64,000 nucleotides of DNA, taken from positions 1-64,000 of the forward strand of contig CANFWI010000003.1 in assembly GCA_947450675.1 (NCBI GenBank). Reading direction: 5' to 3'. How positions within the stretch are numbered: the stretch's first letter is position 1; every line of letters starts with the position of its first letter. A model generated the notes under the pieces. It was not told the origin of the DNA and made no database searches. It saw only the letters and a list, made by a program, of their open reading frames with translations. Of the stretch, positions 28,586 through 38,301 are shown one piece after another. A program made the translations under genes and the position numbers. The DNA is from Comamonadaceae bacterium. GTDB taxonomy: Bacteria > Pseudomonadota > Gammaproteobacteria > Burkholderiales > Burkholderiaceae_C.

Positions 28586-28614
28586 AAAATGCCCGCCTTT
28601 GGCGGGCTTTTTTT
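28586..28614 (+). terminator. Rho-independent terminator
   Basis: The perfect stem GCCCGCC / GGCGGGC with a TTT loop is followed by seven T. It lies 16 bases after the stop of the Ala/Lys-rich protein gene. Confidence 0.9.
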
Positions 28615-28693
28615 GGCCTCAATTTTTCACCCCTTTTGCTCATCTTTGCCCATCTTTACCCACCGACAACCCGCTGCCTTTATCATGCGGGTC

Positions 28694-29185
28694 ATGAATC
28701 AACGACTTTCGCCGTCCACCCCCCGCGCCACGCGGGCTGTCAAGTCAATCCTGTTGGCTCTCGCCTTGTTGGGTTCAAGCGCACTTTTTGCACAAAATGC
28801 GCCCCAACTGGACTTGCAGCGCACGATGCTGAATGCAGGCATGTACCAAATCACGGCGCAAGTCGCGCAGACGCCGCAACAGCGGGAAGTGGGTCTGATG
28901 TTCCGCAAAGACATGCCGCAACAAGAAGGCATGATTTTCATTTTTGAAGCGCTTTCGCAGCAGTGCTTTTGGATGAAAAACACCTTGCTGCCGCTGACCG
29001 CGGCATTTGTGGCCGACGATGGCACCATCGTCAACCTCGCCGACATGAAAGCGCAAACCACTGACTCACATTGCTCGACCCAACCTGTTCGCTATGTGTT
29101 GGAGATGAACCAGGGCTGGTTTGCCAAAAAAGGCATCAAAGCCGGCACCAAACTGAGCGGCGTGCTGTTCGAGGCCAAGCGCTAA
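28694..29185 (+). CDS. DUF192 family exported protein
   Basis: A secreted or periplasmic DUF192 protein (the fold of ProX-like RadA-independent small domains; biochemical role not known). A signal peptide (AVKSILLALALLGSSALFAQ) precedes the domain with VAQTPQQREVGLMFRKDMP, GMIFIFE, CFWMKNTLLPL and VRYVLEMNQGWFAKKGI, all hallmarks of the family. I start at the ATG at 28694 (163 aa); 28685 is equally possible. The ORF-track start at 28577 runs through the preceding terminator. Confidence 0.85.
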   Translation: MNQRLSPSTPRATRAVKSILLALALLGSSALFAQNAPQLDLQRTMLNAGMYQITAQVAQTPQQREVGLMFRKDMPQQEGMIFIFEALSQQCFWMKNTLLPLTAAFVADDGTIVNLADMKAQTTDSHCSTQPVRYVLEMNQGWFAKKGIKAGTKLSGVLFEAKR

Positions 29186-29201
29186 AAACAATCAGGCTGG
29201 C

Positions 29202-30896
29202 TCAAACGGCAGCAGCTTTGGCGTTGCGCGTGATGGCCGACAGAGTGCCGCGTGTGCTGATGACTTCCGGGTCCAGCATGATTTCAATCAGCGTGCCTTC
29301 AGCACGACTCAATGCCGCCAACAACTCAGGCTCAAATTCGGCTGTGCGTGTGATGCGCACGCCGGCATAACCATAAGCGCGCGCCAAAGCTGCAAAGTCA
29401 GGGTTCTTTAGGCGAGAACCACTTTCATGCTCGGGATACTCGCGCTCTTGGTGCATGCGGATGGTGCCGTACATGCCGTTGTTGAGCAACACGATGATGG
29501 TTTTGGCACCGTGCTGCACTGCGGTCGCCAACTCTTGGCCATTCATCAAAAAGTCGCCGTCACCGGCGATGGTGAAAACCACCCGCCCGGTGGTGATCGC
29601 CGCCGCAATACCCGCAGGCACACCGTAACCCATGGCACCCACAGTCGGCGCGAGCTGCGTTTTGTGGCCTTTGACGAGGCCGTGGTGTTTATAAAAGCGA
29701 TGCACCCAACTGGCGAAGTTGCCGGCGCCATTGGTCAGCACCGCGTCTTCAGGCAAATGCTTTTGCAGCAAACCCACGATGGCCGGCATGTCGACGTCGC
29801 CAGGCAGCGCTTGCGGCACCAAGTTGCCCAAGTAATCGGCATTGGCGGACGCTGTCCAAGCCTCCCACGCCACCGACACGGGCGCCGTCAACACTTCCAG
29901 TGAACGGGCCGCCGCGTTCATCGTGGCGTTGATGGCCAGGTCAGCCTGAAAGACACGATTGAGTTCTTCAGCACTGGCGTGAATATGCACCAGCTTTTGC
30001 TGCGGCTTGGGCGCTTCAATCAGCGTGTAATTCCCAGTCGTCATCTCGCCCAGACGCGGGCCGATGGCCAAGATCAGATCGCACTCTTTGATGCGTGCTG
30101 CCAGCTTGGGATTCAGTCCAATACCGACATCACCGGCGTACAGCGGATGGTGGTTGTCAAAGGTGTCTTGGAAGCGAAAAGCGTTGCCCACGGGCAGCTG
30201 CCAATTTTCGGCAAAGCGTTGCAGGGCTTGAGCGGCTTGGGGCGTCCAGCCACCACCGCCGGCAATCACCAATGGCCGCTTGGAGGCCAACAGCATTTCG
30301 CGCAGCGAGCGCAGAGCACCTGGGTCACTCCAAGCTTGCACAGCCTCGACCTTGGGCAAAGGTTTTGCGGCGGTCATTTCTGTCAGCATGTCTTCTGGCA
30401 AGACCAACACCACGGGTCCGGGCCGGCCATTCATGGCGGTGGCAAACGCCCGGGCGATGTATTCGGGAATGCGATTGGCGTCATCAATACGCTCGACGCG
30501 TTTTGCAAAACCCTTGGTGCTGGGGCCGAAAAAACTGGCGTAATCGACCTCCTGAAAAGCTTCGCGGTCACGGCAATCACTGGCCACGTCGCCCACCAGC
30601 AACACCATCGGCGTCGAGTCTTGAAAGGCCGTGTGCACGCCAATAGAGGCGTTGGTGGCGCCTGGGCCGCGGGTCACCATGCAGACGCCGGGCCGGCCGG
30701 TGAGCTTGCCATGGGCCTCAGCCATGAAGGCGGCGCCGCCCTCTTGCCGACAAATCACGAAGTCAATCTGGCCCTGACGCGCATGCAGCCCGTCCAAGAC
30801 CGCAAGATAACTTTCGCCTGGAACGCCAAAGGCGTGGGTGACGCCCTGTGCAATCAGGCAATCTACGAGAAGGTGGCCGGCAAGTTGTTTTGTCAT
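29202..30896 (-). CDS. ThDP-dependent acetolactate synthase-like enzyme
   Basis: A thiamine diphosphate enzyme of the POX/AHAS group. The catalytic Glu lies in CRQEGGAAFMAEA (about residue 50). The central FAD/NAD-like domain follows, and the ThDP-Mg motif is GDGDFLMNGQELATA ... LLNNGMYGT. At 564 aa it has full length. No small regulatory subunit (ilvH) or ilvC is adjacent, so a catabolic or side-reaction role is likelier than branched-chain amino-acid synthesis. Followed on the same strand by nothing coding; 42 bases downstream of the next unknown gene. Confidence 0.78.
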   Translation of the reverse strand: MTKQLAGHLLVDCLIAQGVTHAFGVPGESYLAVLDGLHARQGQIDFVICRQEGGAAFMAEAHGKLTGRPGVCMVTRGPGATNASIGVHTAFQDSTPMVLLVGDVASDCRDREAFQEVDYASFFGPSTKGFAKRVERIDDANRIPEYIARAFATAMNGRPGPVVLVLPEDMLTEMTAAKPLPKVEAVQAWSDPGALRSLREMLLASKRPLVIAGGGGWTPQAAQALQRFAENWQLPVGNAFRFQDTFDNHHPLYAGDVGIGLNPKLAARIKECDLILAIGPRLGEMTTGNYTLIEAPKPQQKLVHIHASAEELNRVFQADLAINATMNAAARSLEVLTAPVSVAWEAWTASANADYLGNLVPQALPGDVDMPAIVGLLQKHLPEDAVLTNGAGNFASWVHRFYKHHGLVKGHKTQLAPTVGAMGYGVPAGIAAAITTGRVVFTIAGDGDFLMNGQELATAVQHGAKTIIVLLNNGMYGTIRMHQEREYPEHESGSRLKNPDFAALARAYGYAGVRITRTAEFEPELLAALSRAEGTLIEIMLDPEVISTRGTLSAITRNAKAAAV

Positions 30897-30938
30897 GCCG
30901 ATATTGTGCCGCGACTGGGCAGCACATTTCGCCGTGAC

Positions 30939-31319
30939 TTACTCAGGTGTGCGGATGTCGTTGTCCGCACCGCCAGCCTCGAGGGCTTGTCGTTCGAGTT
31001 CTGCATCAGACAAAGGCGGCGTGTTTTCCAGCGCCTGCAGCTCCGCCAGAAATTCCGGTGTCGGCGTTTCGTGCTCCAGCAAAACCTCCTCCAGTTTTTG
31101 CGCGCTGGTCTCCACATGCAGGGCGTCAGAATGCAGCTCGGTCGGTGGCACGGGAAATTTCTCGCCTAGCTCAAACTTCAGGGCCTCGGCCTTTTCGTCG
31201 ACCCAGTGAGCGAACTCACCTTCTGCCGAGGGATTACGGGGATTGATCAAGATCGTCTCCTTGCCTGACGGGCAGGTATGCAGATGAGCCGGCCCAAGAA
31301 GGACGCGACCGACTTTCAT
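30939..31319 (-). CDS. Hypothetical protein, 126 aa
   Basis: I do not recognise it. It is acidic, with an N-terminal stretch MKVGRVLLGPAHLHTCPSG and a Glu/Leu-rich C-terminal half (about 60-126) that should be helical. There is no signal peptide or membrane segment. It lies 42 bases upstream of the ThDP enzyme on the same strand and 45 bases downstream of the MFS gene, so the three may be co-transcribed. The codon pattern looks coding. Confidence 0.6.
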   Translation of the reverse strand: MKVGRVLLGPAHLHTCPSGKETILINPRNPSAEGEFAHWVDEKAEALKFELGEKFPVPPTELHSDALHVETSAQKLEEVLLEHETPTPEFLAELQALENTPPLSDAELERQALEAGGADNDIRTPE

Positions 31320-31364
31320 GATATTGAAATTCAGCCTTCTACGCCAGCGGCGTTAAACCAGAGA

Positions 31365-32600
31365 TCAAGCAGTCAAAAGCGCCGTCCGCCGCACACGCCG
31401 AACACTGAAGGCGCTGACGATCAAGACGCCTTGCACCATGGCCAAGCCGAGCAGCACGCCGCGGAAATTGCTGTGGTCCATCATCAATCCAAAGATCAGC
31501 GGCGACAGGGCCTGGCCAATGTCCAGCCCCGAATACACGACGCCGTAAACGCGGCCGGTGGCGTTGTCCGGCGTTGAGCGTTTGACCAACAGATCGCGTG
31601 ACGGTGCAGCCAAGCCGGACGAAAAGCCCATCAACGCAAACAGCACGGGCACCATGTTAGGTGAGGAGAAACTGCCGAAGGCCAAGGTCAAGGACATCAG
31701 CGCGGCAAAGCCAAAACCCAGACCCACAATCCGCTCGCAGCGTTCCGGGTTGGCGGCCAAAAAACCGCCGCTGACCATGCCGCAAGCACTGCCGATCATG
31801 AAAACGGTCAGGCACATGGCCACCAAAGACAGCGGCACATCATGCAAACGACGCGCCGCTTCGGGCGCAAAGGCCTGCACGATGCTCAAGCCGATGGCGT
31901 AGACAAAAAAGAAAGAAAAGCACATCCAGACCGCAGGGATTTTCAGGAACCCCAAGCTGCCTTCTGTGCCTAGCGTCGCCGACACCTTGGCAGGCGGCGC
32001 GGGAGGCAGCGTTAACTTGCTGCGGTTCAGAACCAACACAGCCAGCACGGCAAAGGCCACCAAAGCAGCCGCGGCCAACGCGATTCGCCATGAATACGCC
32101 AGTGTCAAGCTGACCACCAGCGCCGGAGACAATGCCCAACCCAAACTGCCCGTGATGCCGTGAACGCTGTAGGCGTGACCCAAACGCGGCACACTCACCT
32201 TGCGGTTGAGCAGCGTGTAGTCGACGGGGTGAAACACACCATTGCCAATGCCGGCCAAGACAGCAAAGCCGGCGAGCATCCAGTAACTGGTGCTGATGGC
32301 ATAGCCAAACGCCGCCAGACCGATCAGACTCAATCCCGCAAAGAGGATCGGCCGCGGGCCAAACCGATCAACGACAAAGCCGGAGATAGTCTGCACCGCA
32401 CAAGACACGACGAAAAAAATCGTCATCAAAAAACCAAGCTGGGCATAGTTGACACTGAACTCGTCCTTGAGCCAAGGAAACAGCGACGGCAGCAACAACT
32501 GGCTGAAGTGACTGACCATGTGCGCCAGGCCGACCAGTCCAATCACGCCGGCGTCACGGCTCAGCGGGACGCTGCTGTTCAAGGTAGGGGCTGTCGTCAT
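31365..32600 (-). CDS. MFS transporter
   Basis: A 411-aa major facilitator with about 12 hydrophobic segments. The loop 2-3 motif is FVVDRFGPRPILF, and GVFHPVDYTLLNRKVSVPRLGHAYSVHGITGSLGWA resembles the FSR (fosmidomycin-resistance) and related efflux group. Substrate unknown. Diverges from the CAP-domain gene across 157 bases and may form a unit with the downstream unknown gene and ThDP enzyme. Confidence 0.8.
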   Translation of the reverse strand: MTTAPTLNSSVPLSRDAGVIGLVGLAHMVSHFSQLLLPSLFPWLKDEFSVNYAQLGFLMTIFFVVSCAVQTISGFVVDRFGPRPILFAGLSLIGLAAFGYAISTSYWMLAGFAVLAGIGNGVFHPVDYTLLNRKVSVPRLGHAYSVHGITGSLGWALSPALVVSLTLAYSWRIALAAAALVAFAVLAVLVLNRSKLTLPPAPPAKVSATLGTEGSLGFLKIPAVWMCFSFFFVYAIGLSIVQAFAPEAARRLHDVPLSLVAMCLTVFMIGSACGMVSGGFLAANPERCERIVGLGFGFAALMSLTLAFGSFSSPNMVPVLFALMGFSSGLAAPSRDLLVKRSTPDNATGRVYGVVYSGLDIGQALSPLIFGLMMDHSNFRGVLLGLAMVQGVLIVSAFSVRRVRRTALLTA

Positions 32601-32757
32601 AGTGATGTCAAAATAATTCTAGAAGTTAAGATCAGCTCAGAAAACGTTATCAGGCCTATTTTTGTCACTTTGCCGATTTTCCACCTTGCCGGATCTTTCT
32701 GATGGTGTGCCAATTGTGCCCGTCTCATTCAGATCGCTTGCCTGCAAAACCAGCCAC

Positions 32758-33618
32758 ATGGTTATCTGGCTTGCGACACTGGCGTGCCTGACGGCACTGA
32801 ACGCTGAGCCAGCGCAAGCGCAAATCAAAAACGACATCGACCATCCCCAATCGCTGCTGAATGCACTGAACGACGTGCGCTCACGAGGCTGCGCTGGCAA
32901 CACAAACCCAACGACTGCATTGCGCCATGATTCACGCCTATCAGCAGCGGCGACACGCGTTGCCAGCGGAGTCAAACTGGCCGAAGCCCTGAAATCCTCT
33001 GCATACCGCTCACCTCGCACCACGCTGATCGAACTTAGTGGCTACACCAGCGCTCAAACCACAGCCCTTGGCGCTGCCAAGCACTCCTGCAACACGCTGA
33101 TGGATGTTGAGTTCAAAGACTTGGGATTTTATGCCCGTGGAACACAGACCTGGATCGTCTTAGCGGTTCCTTTTTCGCCTCCCGACTCAGCCGATGCGGA
33201 TCAGATTGAAGCCCGTGTACTGTCGCTGGTGAACCAGGCTCGCAGCCAACCCCGCATGTGCGGTAGCGAAGCGTTGCCAGCGGCACCGCCGGTGCGGTTG
33301 AATGCTCGGCTTCGTGCGGCATCCGCAGCCCATGCGGATGAGATGGCGCGTCTTAACTACTTTAGCCACAGCGGCCAAGATGGACGGCATGTGTCAGAAC
33401 GCGCCAACCGGGCCGGTTACGCATGGCGAGCGATTGGCGAGAACATCGCTTCGGGCCAGATGAACGCCGATCTGGCCGTTCAAGGCTGGTTAAAAAGCCC
33501 CTCGCATTGCGCCAACCTGATGATGCCCAGTTACACCGAGATGGGGCTGGCTTTTGCAGTCAACCCGCAAAGCGATGGCGGTGTGTATTGGGTGCAGGTG
33601 TTTGGCTTGCAAAAGTAA
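32758..33618 (+). CDS. Secreted protein with two CAP-like domains, the first degenerate
   Basis: The C-terminal half (about 155-286) is a bacterial CAP/SCP (YkwD-like) domain with NQARSQPRMCG, HADEMARLNYFSHSG, RAIGENIASG and GWLKSPSHCANLMMPSYTEMGLAFA, including the His/Glu cavity residues. The N-terminal half (about 25-145) follows the same outline (LNALNDVRSRGCAG ... LRHDSRLSAAATRVA ... MDVEFKDLGFYA), but the cavity His and Glu motifs are missing. I start at the ATG at 32758, giving a signal peptide MVIWLATLACLTALNAEPAQA; the ORF-track start is a TTG. Role unknown; it is presumably extracytoplasmic. Confidence 0.78.
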   Translation: MVIWLATLACLTALNAEPAQAQIKNDIDHPQSLLNALNDVRSRGCAGNTNPTTALRHDSRLSAAATRVASGVKLAEALKSSAYRSPRTTLIELSGYTSAQTTALGAAKHSCNTLMDVEFKDLGFYARGTQTWIVLAVPFSPPDSADADQIEARVLSLVNQARSQPRMCGSEALPAAPPVRLNARLRAASAAHADEMARLNYFSHSGQDGRHVSERANRAGYAWRAIGENIASGQMNADLAVQGWLKSPSHCANLMMPSYTEMGLAFAVNPQSDGGVYWVQVFGLQK

Positions 33619-33625
33619 GTCAAAC

Positions 33626-36244
33626 TCAGACCGGACTGGCGGCGTCCTTCAAGGCGTCGCCAAAACTAAACACACCGGGGTCACGGATCGGATCGACGTC
33701 CACCGGAATCGTGCTTTTAGGTGGAAAGCGTCCTTCGAGCAGCAACTTCGACAACGGGTTTTCAATCCGCTGCTGAATCGCCCGCTTCAACGGCCGCGCG
33801 CCAAACACCGGGTCAAAACCGACCTTGGCCAACTCGGCAATGGCGGCTTCCGACACCTCCATCGTCAAGTCCATCTTCTGCAAACGCGCCATCAGCACCT
33901 TGAGCTGGATGCGGGCAATCGACTCGATGTTGCTGGCGTCGAGGGCGTGGAAGACGACGGTCTCGTCGATGCGGTTCAAAAACTCGGGCCGGAAGTAGTT
34001 CTTCAGCTCGTCGGTCACGGCGTCTTTGATGTCCTCATAAGGCTGGCCCACCATCGACTGGATGATGGGCGAGCCAATGTTGCTGGTCATCACGATCACG
34101 GTGTTTTTAAAGTCGACGGTGCGGCCTTGGCCGTCGGTCAAACGGCCGTCGTCGAGCACCTGCAACAAGACATTGAAAACATCCGGATGGGCTTTTTCAA
34201 CCTCGTCCAGCAACAACACACTGTAAGGCTTGCGGCGCACGGCTTCGGTCAGGTAGCCGCCCTCTTCGTAACCGACATAACCGGGCGGCGCACCGATCAG
34301 GCGAGCGACCGAATGCTTCTCCATGAACTCGCTCATGTCGACGCGGATCAGGTGGTCTTCGCTGTCAAACAAAAAGCCCGCCAGCGCCTTGCACAGCTCG
34401 GTCTTGCCAACGCCAGTGGGGCCTAGGAACAGGAAAGAACCGGTTGGGCGGTTCGGGTCACTCAGACCCGAACGTGAACGGCGGATGGCGTTGGCCACAG
34501 CTCCAATGGCTTCGTTTTGGCCGACCACGCGCTCATGCAATTTGCCTTCCATTTGCAGCAATTTGTCGCGCTCACCTTGCATCATTTTGGACACCGGAAT
34601 GCCCGTGGCGCGGCTCACCACTTCAGCGATTTCTTCGGCGCCAACTTGCGTGCGCAGCAATCGCGGCGCGTTGGTCGCGCCCTTCTGCTCTTCATGGTCT
34701 TTAGCCGCTTTCAGGCGTTTTTCAAGTTCGGGCAGCTTGCCGTATTGCAGCTCGGCGACTTTATTGAAGTCACCTTTGCGCTTGAGTTCTTCAATTTGAA
34801 AGCGCGTCTTTTCGATCTCTTCCATGACGTCTTTGGAGCCCAAGGCTTGCGCCTTTTCAGCTTGCCAAATTTCGTCAAAGTCGGATATTTCTTTTTGCAA
34901 CTTGACGATTTCTTCTTCGATCAAGCTAAAGCGTTTTTGCGAGGATTCGTCTTTTTCGCGACGCACGGCTTCTCGCTCGATTTGCAGCTGAATCAGCCGG
35001 CGGTCCAGCTTGTCCATGACCTCGGGTTTGGAGTCCATCTCGATTTTGATCTTGGCCGCCGCTTCATCGATCAAATCAATCGCTTTGTCAGGCAAAAAAC
35101 GGTCGGTGATGTAGCGGTGGCTGAGCTCGGCCGCTGCCACGATGGCCGGGTCGGTGATCTGCACGCCGTGGTGAACTTCGTACTTTTCCTGCAAACCGCG
35201 CAGGATGGCGATCGTTGCTTCTACCGTCGGCTCACCCACCAAAATCTTTTGGAAACGACGCTCCAAGGCGGCGTCTTTTTCAATGTATTTGCGGTACTCA
35301 TCTAGCGTGGTGGCACCCACGCAATGCAACTCGCCTCGCGCCAAGGCGGGCTTGAGCATGTTGCCGGCGTCCATAGCGCCCTCGCCTTTTCCTGCGCCGA
35401 CCATAGTGTGCAGCTCGTCAATGAAAACAATGGTCTGACCTTCGTCTTTGGCGAGTTCTTTCAGCACGGTTTTCAGCCGTTCTTCAAACTCACCGCGAAA
35501 CTTGGCACCTGCCAAGAGCGCAGCCATGTCGAGCGACAGCACACGCTTGCCTTTCAGCGAATCAGGCACTTCGCCGGCGACGATGCGCTGCGCCAAGCCT
35601 TCGACAATCGCGGTCTTGCCAACGCCCGGTTCACCGATCAGCACCGGGTTGTTTTTGGTGCGGCGCTGCAGCACTTGAATGGCTCGCCGGATTTCATCGT
35701 CGCGGCCAATCACCGGGTCGAGCTTGCCCATGCGCGCGCGCTCGGTCAAGTCCATGGTGTATTTTTTGAGGGCTTCGCGTTGTCCTTCGGCTTCTGGGTT
35801 GTTGACGGTTTGACCACCACGCACGGCTTCAATTGCAGCCTCCAGCGACTTGCGTGTCATGCCATTGCCTTGGGCCACCTTGCCCGCCTCACCTTTGCTG
35901 TCGGTCAGGGCCAGCAAAAAAAGCTCGCCGGCGATGAATTGATCGCCCCGTTTGATCGCTTCTTTTTCAGTCGCCTGCAACAACTTGCCGAGCTCAGCAC
36001 TGATTTGGATGTGCTCCTGCCCCTGCACTTGCGGCAGCTTCTTGACCGCTGCGTCGGTGGCCGACTGCAGCGCCGACATGTTGACGCCAGCGCGTTGCAA
36101 CAATGCCCGAGGTCCTTCTTCTTGGCGCAGCATGGCAGACAGCAAGTGCAGCGGCTCAATGTAGCCGTTGTCATTGCCCAAAGCCAAGGATTGAGCGTCG
36201 CTCAGGGCTTCTTGAAACTTGGTAGTGAGTTTGTCTTGACGCAT
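33626..36244 (-). CDS. clpB: ClpB, protein disaggregase
   Basis: A Hsp104-class AAA+ machine that works with DnaK to dissolve aggregates. It has a Clp N-domain at about 1-145 and D1 with [14 protein letters not shown]. The long coiled-coil middle domain is at about 405-530 ([24 protein letters not shown]). D2 has [14 protein letters not shown] and [13 protein letters not shown]. At 872 aa it is full length. A heat-shock-type promoter lies just upstream. Confidence 0.97.
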   Translation of the reverse strand: MRQDKLTTKFQEALSDAQSLALGNDNGYIEPLHLLSAMLRQEEGPRALLQRAGVNMSALQSATDAAVKKLPQVQGQEHIQISAELGKLLQATEKEAIKRGDQFIAGELFLLALTDSKGEAGKVAQGNGMTRKSLEAAIEAVRGGQTVNNPEAEGQREALKKYTMDLTERARMGKLDPVIGRDDEIRRAIQVLQRRTKNNPVLIGEPGVGKTAIVEGLAQRIVAGEVPDSLKGKRVLSLDMAALLAGAKFRGEFEERLKTVLKELAKDEGQTIVFIDELHTMVGAGKGEGAMDAGNMLKPALARGELHCVGATTLDEYRKYIEKDAALERRFQKILVGEPTVEATIAILRGLQEKYEVHHGVQITDPAIVAAAELSHRYITDRFLPDKAIDLIDEAAAKIKIEMDSKPEVMDKLDRRLIQLQIEREAVRREKDESSQKRFSLIEEEIVKLQKEISDFDEIWQAEKAQALGSKDVMEEIEKTRFQIEELKRKGDFNKVAELQYGKLPELEKRLKAAKDHEEQKGATNAPRLLRTQVGAEEIAEVVSRATGIPVSKMMQGERDKLLQMEGKLHERVVGQNEAIGAVANAIRRSRSGLSDPNRPTGSFLFLGPTGVGKTELCKALAGFLFDSEDHLIRVDMSEFMEKHSVARLIGAPPGYVGYEEGGYLTEAVRRKPYSVLLLDEVEKAHPDVFNVLLQVLDDGRLTDGQGRTVDFKNTVIVMTSNIGSPIIQSMVGQPYEDIKDAVTDELKNYFRPEFLNRIDETVVFHALDASNIESIARIQLKVLMARLQKMDLTMEVSEAAIAELAKVGFDPVFGARPLKRAIQQRIENPLSKLLLEGRFPPKSTIPVDVDPIRDPGVFSFGDALKDAASPV

Positions 36245-36271
36245 GCTGGCTCCGAAAAATTAGTACATCGA

Positions 36272-36300
36272 TATGTGGGGGCTTTATCGACTTTTCAATA
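36272..36300 (-). promoter_or_regulatory. Sigma-32-type heat-shock promoter of clpB
   Basis: On the minus strand TTGAAA (from 36298) is followed, after 13 bases, by CCCACATA. This is close to the sigma-32 consensus (TTGAAA ... CCCCATNT). The site lies about 30 bases upstream of the clpB ATG, as expected for a chaperone gene of this class. Confidence 0.6.
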
Positions 36301-36362
36301 GCTCGCAGCTTAAAACGTAACAGTCGCGCTGTGCAGTTGAGCTTGACACTAAAATTAAATGC

Positions 36363-36962
36363 ATGAATATCCACCAAGTTTGCGTTAGCTACAGCCATGA
36401 GCACGACCGCTTTTTGGTACGCATCAACACCCGTAGTGAGGAAGAGGTCCGGTTGTGGTTCACCCGCCGATTGACCTTGGGGCTGCTGCCGCTGCTTGAA
36501 AAAGCATCGACCGAACAAATTTCGAGGCAAGCCAGTCCACCGAACCCAGCCGCACCAATGGACGAGCAGCGCCGACGGCTGCTAGAAAACTTCGAACAAG
36601 AAGCCGCCAGCTACCAAAGCGACTTCCAAACACCTTACCGCGAACAACTCACAGCGCTGCCGCTCGGGCCTGAGCCGCTGTTGGTGACGGAAGTCAAGAT
36701 GACAGCGCTCGCCGGTGGTGAGCTCGAACTCAACTTGCATGAGAAGCTCGCAGACAACACACGCCATTTGCATATCAAGCTGGACGCCCAGCTGACACGC
36801 GGCCTGGTGTCGTTGCTCAACCAAGCCTTGAGCACCTCGCGTTGGTTGGAAATCGAAAACGGTGTCTCGGTCAAAATCAACGGCGGTAAGGCATCACAAG
36901 CGCAAGAGCTTGAGCCGATGACTCTGGCGCTCGGCGCGGACAAGCCGCGTTACCTGAATTAA
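36363..36962 (+). CDS. Hypothetical protein, 199 aa
   Basis: I do not recognise it by name. It is a soluble protein without Cys-rich motifs or membrane segments. The N-terminal half has VRINTRSEEEVRLWFTRRLTLGLLPLL, and the C-terminal half has LHEKLADNTRHLHIKLDAQLTRGLVSLLNQAL. The two share a rough pattern (strand, then R.LT.GL..LL), so it may be an internally repeated fold. It diverges from clpB, and its end overlaps the convergent flavoprotein gene by 4 bases. Confidence 0.65.
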   Translation: MNIHQVCVSYSHEHDRFLVRINTRSEEEVRLWFTRRLTLGLLPLLEKASTEQISRQASPPNPAAPMDEQRRRLLENFEQEAASYQSDFQTPYREQLTALPLGPEPLLVTEVKMTALAGGELELNLHEKLADNTRHLHIKLDAQLTRGLVSLLNQALSTSRWLEIENGVSVKINGGKASQAQELEPMTLALGADKPRYLN

Positions 36963-38227
36963 GCTTTCAGCGATTCAAGCGAAAATCCGGCCACCTGTTT
37001 GTAGTGGTCTGAAATCGCTCGCAACTCATCTTGACTGATGAGGTCGTCGATGTTTGAAAACGGCTGACCGCCACTCAGTTCGTCGGCCTTCATGATGATG
37101 AAGTCGGGTGGTGTCGACCGATTTGTGAGCACCACCTTGGCGGTCGGGGCAAGACGCAGTGTTTCGTAACTTTTGAGTGCCACCTGTGGATCGCTTGTTT
37201 TCGACAACTCATCCGCCAAGGTTCGAGCATCAATCAAGGCCTGTGCTGAGCCGTTAGAACCGCGCGGGTACATTGGGTGAGCCGCATCGCCCATGAAGGT
37301 GATGCGACCGAAAGTCCATTGCGCAACCGGATCTTTGTCAACCATCGGGTATTCGAGGATTTGTTCAGCGTTGGCTATCAACGCGGGCACATCAAGCCAG
37401 TCAAATTTCCAATCTTTGAAAATATCCAAAAAGTCTGCGGCATTGCCTGACTGGTTCCAGTCGTTCATCACGGCCGAATCACGTTGGATTTCTGCCATCC
37501 AATTGATAAGCTGATTGCCCTCTGCGTCAATGTTATCGACGATCGGATAAATCACCATCTTGCCGGTCTCGATAGAGCCCACCCGCATATAACTTTTCCC
37601 AGTCAAGATGGGCTTGTGCTTGGTCACGCCACGCCAAGTGTTGATGCCAGAGAAAGCCATCTTTTCGTCTGGGTAAAAATGCTTACGTATGGCGGAGTTG
37701 ATACCGTCACAAGCCACCACCACATCAGCACGCACAGAGGGTCGCACGGTGCCGGTCGCAGGATCGACAAAATGCACGGTCGCTCCGGTTTCGTCTTGGT
37801 CAACGCCTACACAGCGGTGACCGGTATGGATATGTTGCGCGCCAATCTGCGCCACAGTTTCGTCAAACAAGATGCGGTGCAACTTTCCTCGATGGATGCC
37901 AACCTCAGGTAATGCGTACCCGGCATGCCGCCCGCGTGGTTCACTGTAAATGTACTGACCGTAGCGGTTGAAAAATACACTCTCCAAGTTCTCAATCCCT
38001 GCTGCTTCGAGCTTGTCCTGCACGCCCAATGCAGCCAGTTCTCGCATGCCATGCGGCAAGAGTGTGATGCCCACACCCAACTCCCGGATCTCGGGAACCG
38101 ACTCGTAGACCTCGCAGCTGATGCCCTTGCGCTTGAGGCCCAGCGCCAGCGCCAAGCCGGCGATGCCGCCCCCAACAATAGCGATGTGCTTATTTTTGGG
38201 AGGGTTGATGATTGACTGTGTATTCAC
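36959..38227 (-). CDS. FAD monooxygenase, salicylate-hydroxylase-like
   Basis: A group A flavoprotein hydroxylase of 422 aa. The FAD dinucleotide fold VGGGIAGLALALGLKRKG is at residues 18-35, a DG-type motif reads ACDGINSAIRKHF, and the second FAD motif is FMGDAAHPMYPRGSNGSAQALIDA. The closest known types hydroxylate salicylate or 6-hydroxynicotinate with loss of CO2, or hydroxylate kynurenine-like rings. Last gene of operon A, 74 bases after a Bug receptor gene. The substrate is most likely an aromatic carboxylate or phenol released by the decarboxylase two genes upstream, which is an inference from context. Confidence 0.82.
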   Translation of the reverse strand: MNTQSIINPPKNKHIAIVGGGIAGLALALGLKRKGISCEVYESVPEIRELGVGITLLPHGMRELAALGVQDKLEAAGIENLESVFFNRYGQYIYSEPRGRHAGYALPEVGIHRGKLHRILFDETVAQIGAQHIHTGHRCVGVDQDETGATVHFVDPATGTVRPSVRADVVVACDGINSAIRKHFYPDEKMAFSGINTWRGVTKHKPILTGKSYMRVGSIETGKMVIYPIVDNIDAEGNQLINWMAEIQRDSAVMNDWNQSGNAADFLDIFKDWKFDWLDVPALIANAEQILEYPMVDKDPVAQWTFGRITFMGDAAHPMYPRGSNGSAQALIDARTLADELSKTSDPQVALKSYETLRLAPTAKVVLTNRSTPPDFIIMKADELSGGQPFSNIDDLISQDELRAISDHYKQVAGFSLESLKA

Positions 38228-38301
38228 TGTGCGCTCCGGTTTGAATCGTTAGCATACACACAATCTATCATTTTTTTTGCCCTTTAAAAAATATCAACAA
38301 C

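Noticed and set aside
29202-32600. ThDP enzyme, unknown gene and MFS transporter as a biosynthetic cluster
   Set aside because: Only three genes with loose spacing, and nothing ties the enzyme product to export.
35324-36301. A 325-aa open frame opposite clpB
   Set aside because: Same reason: it mirrors clpB codons, and its end crosses the clpB promoter.
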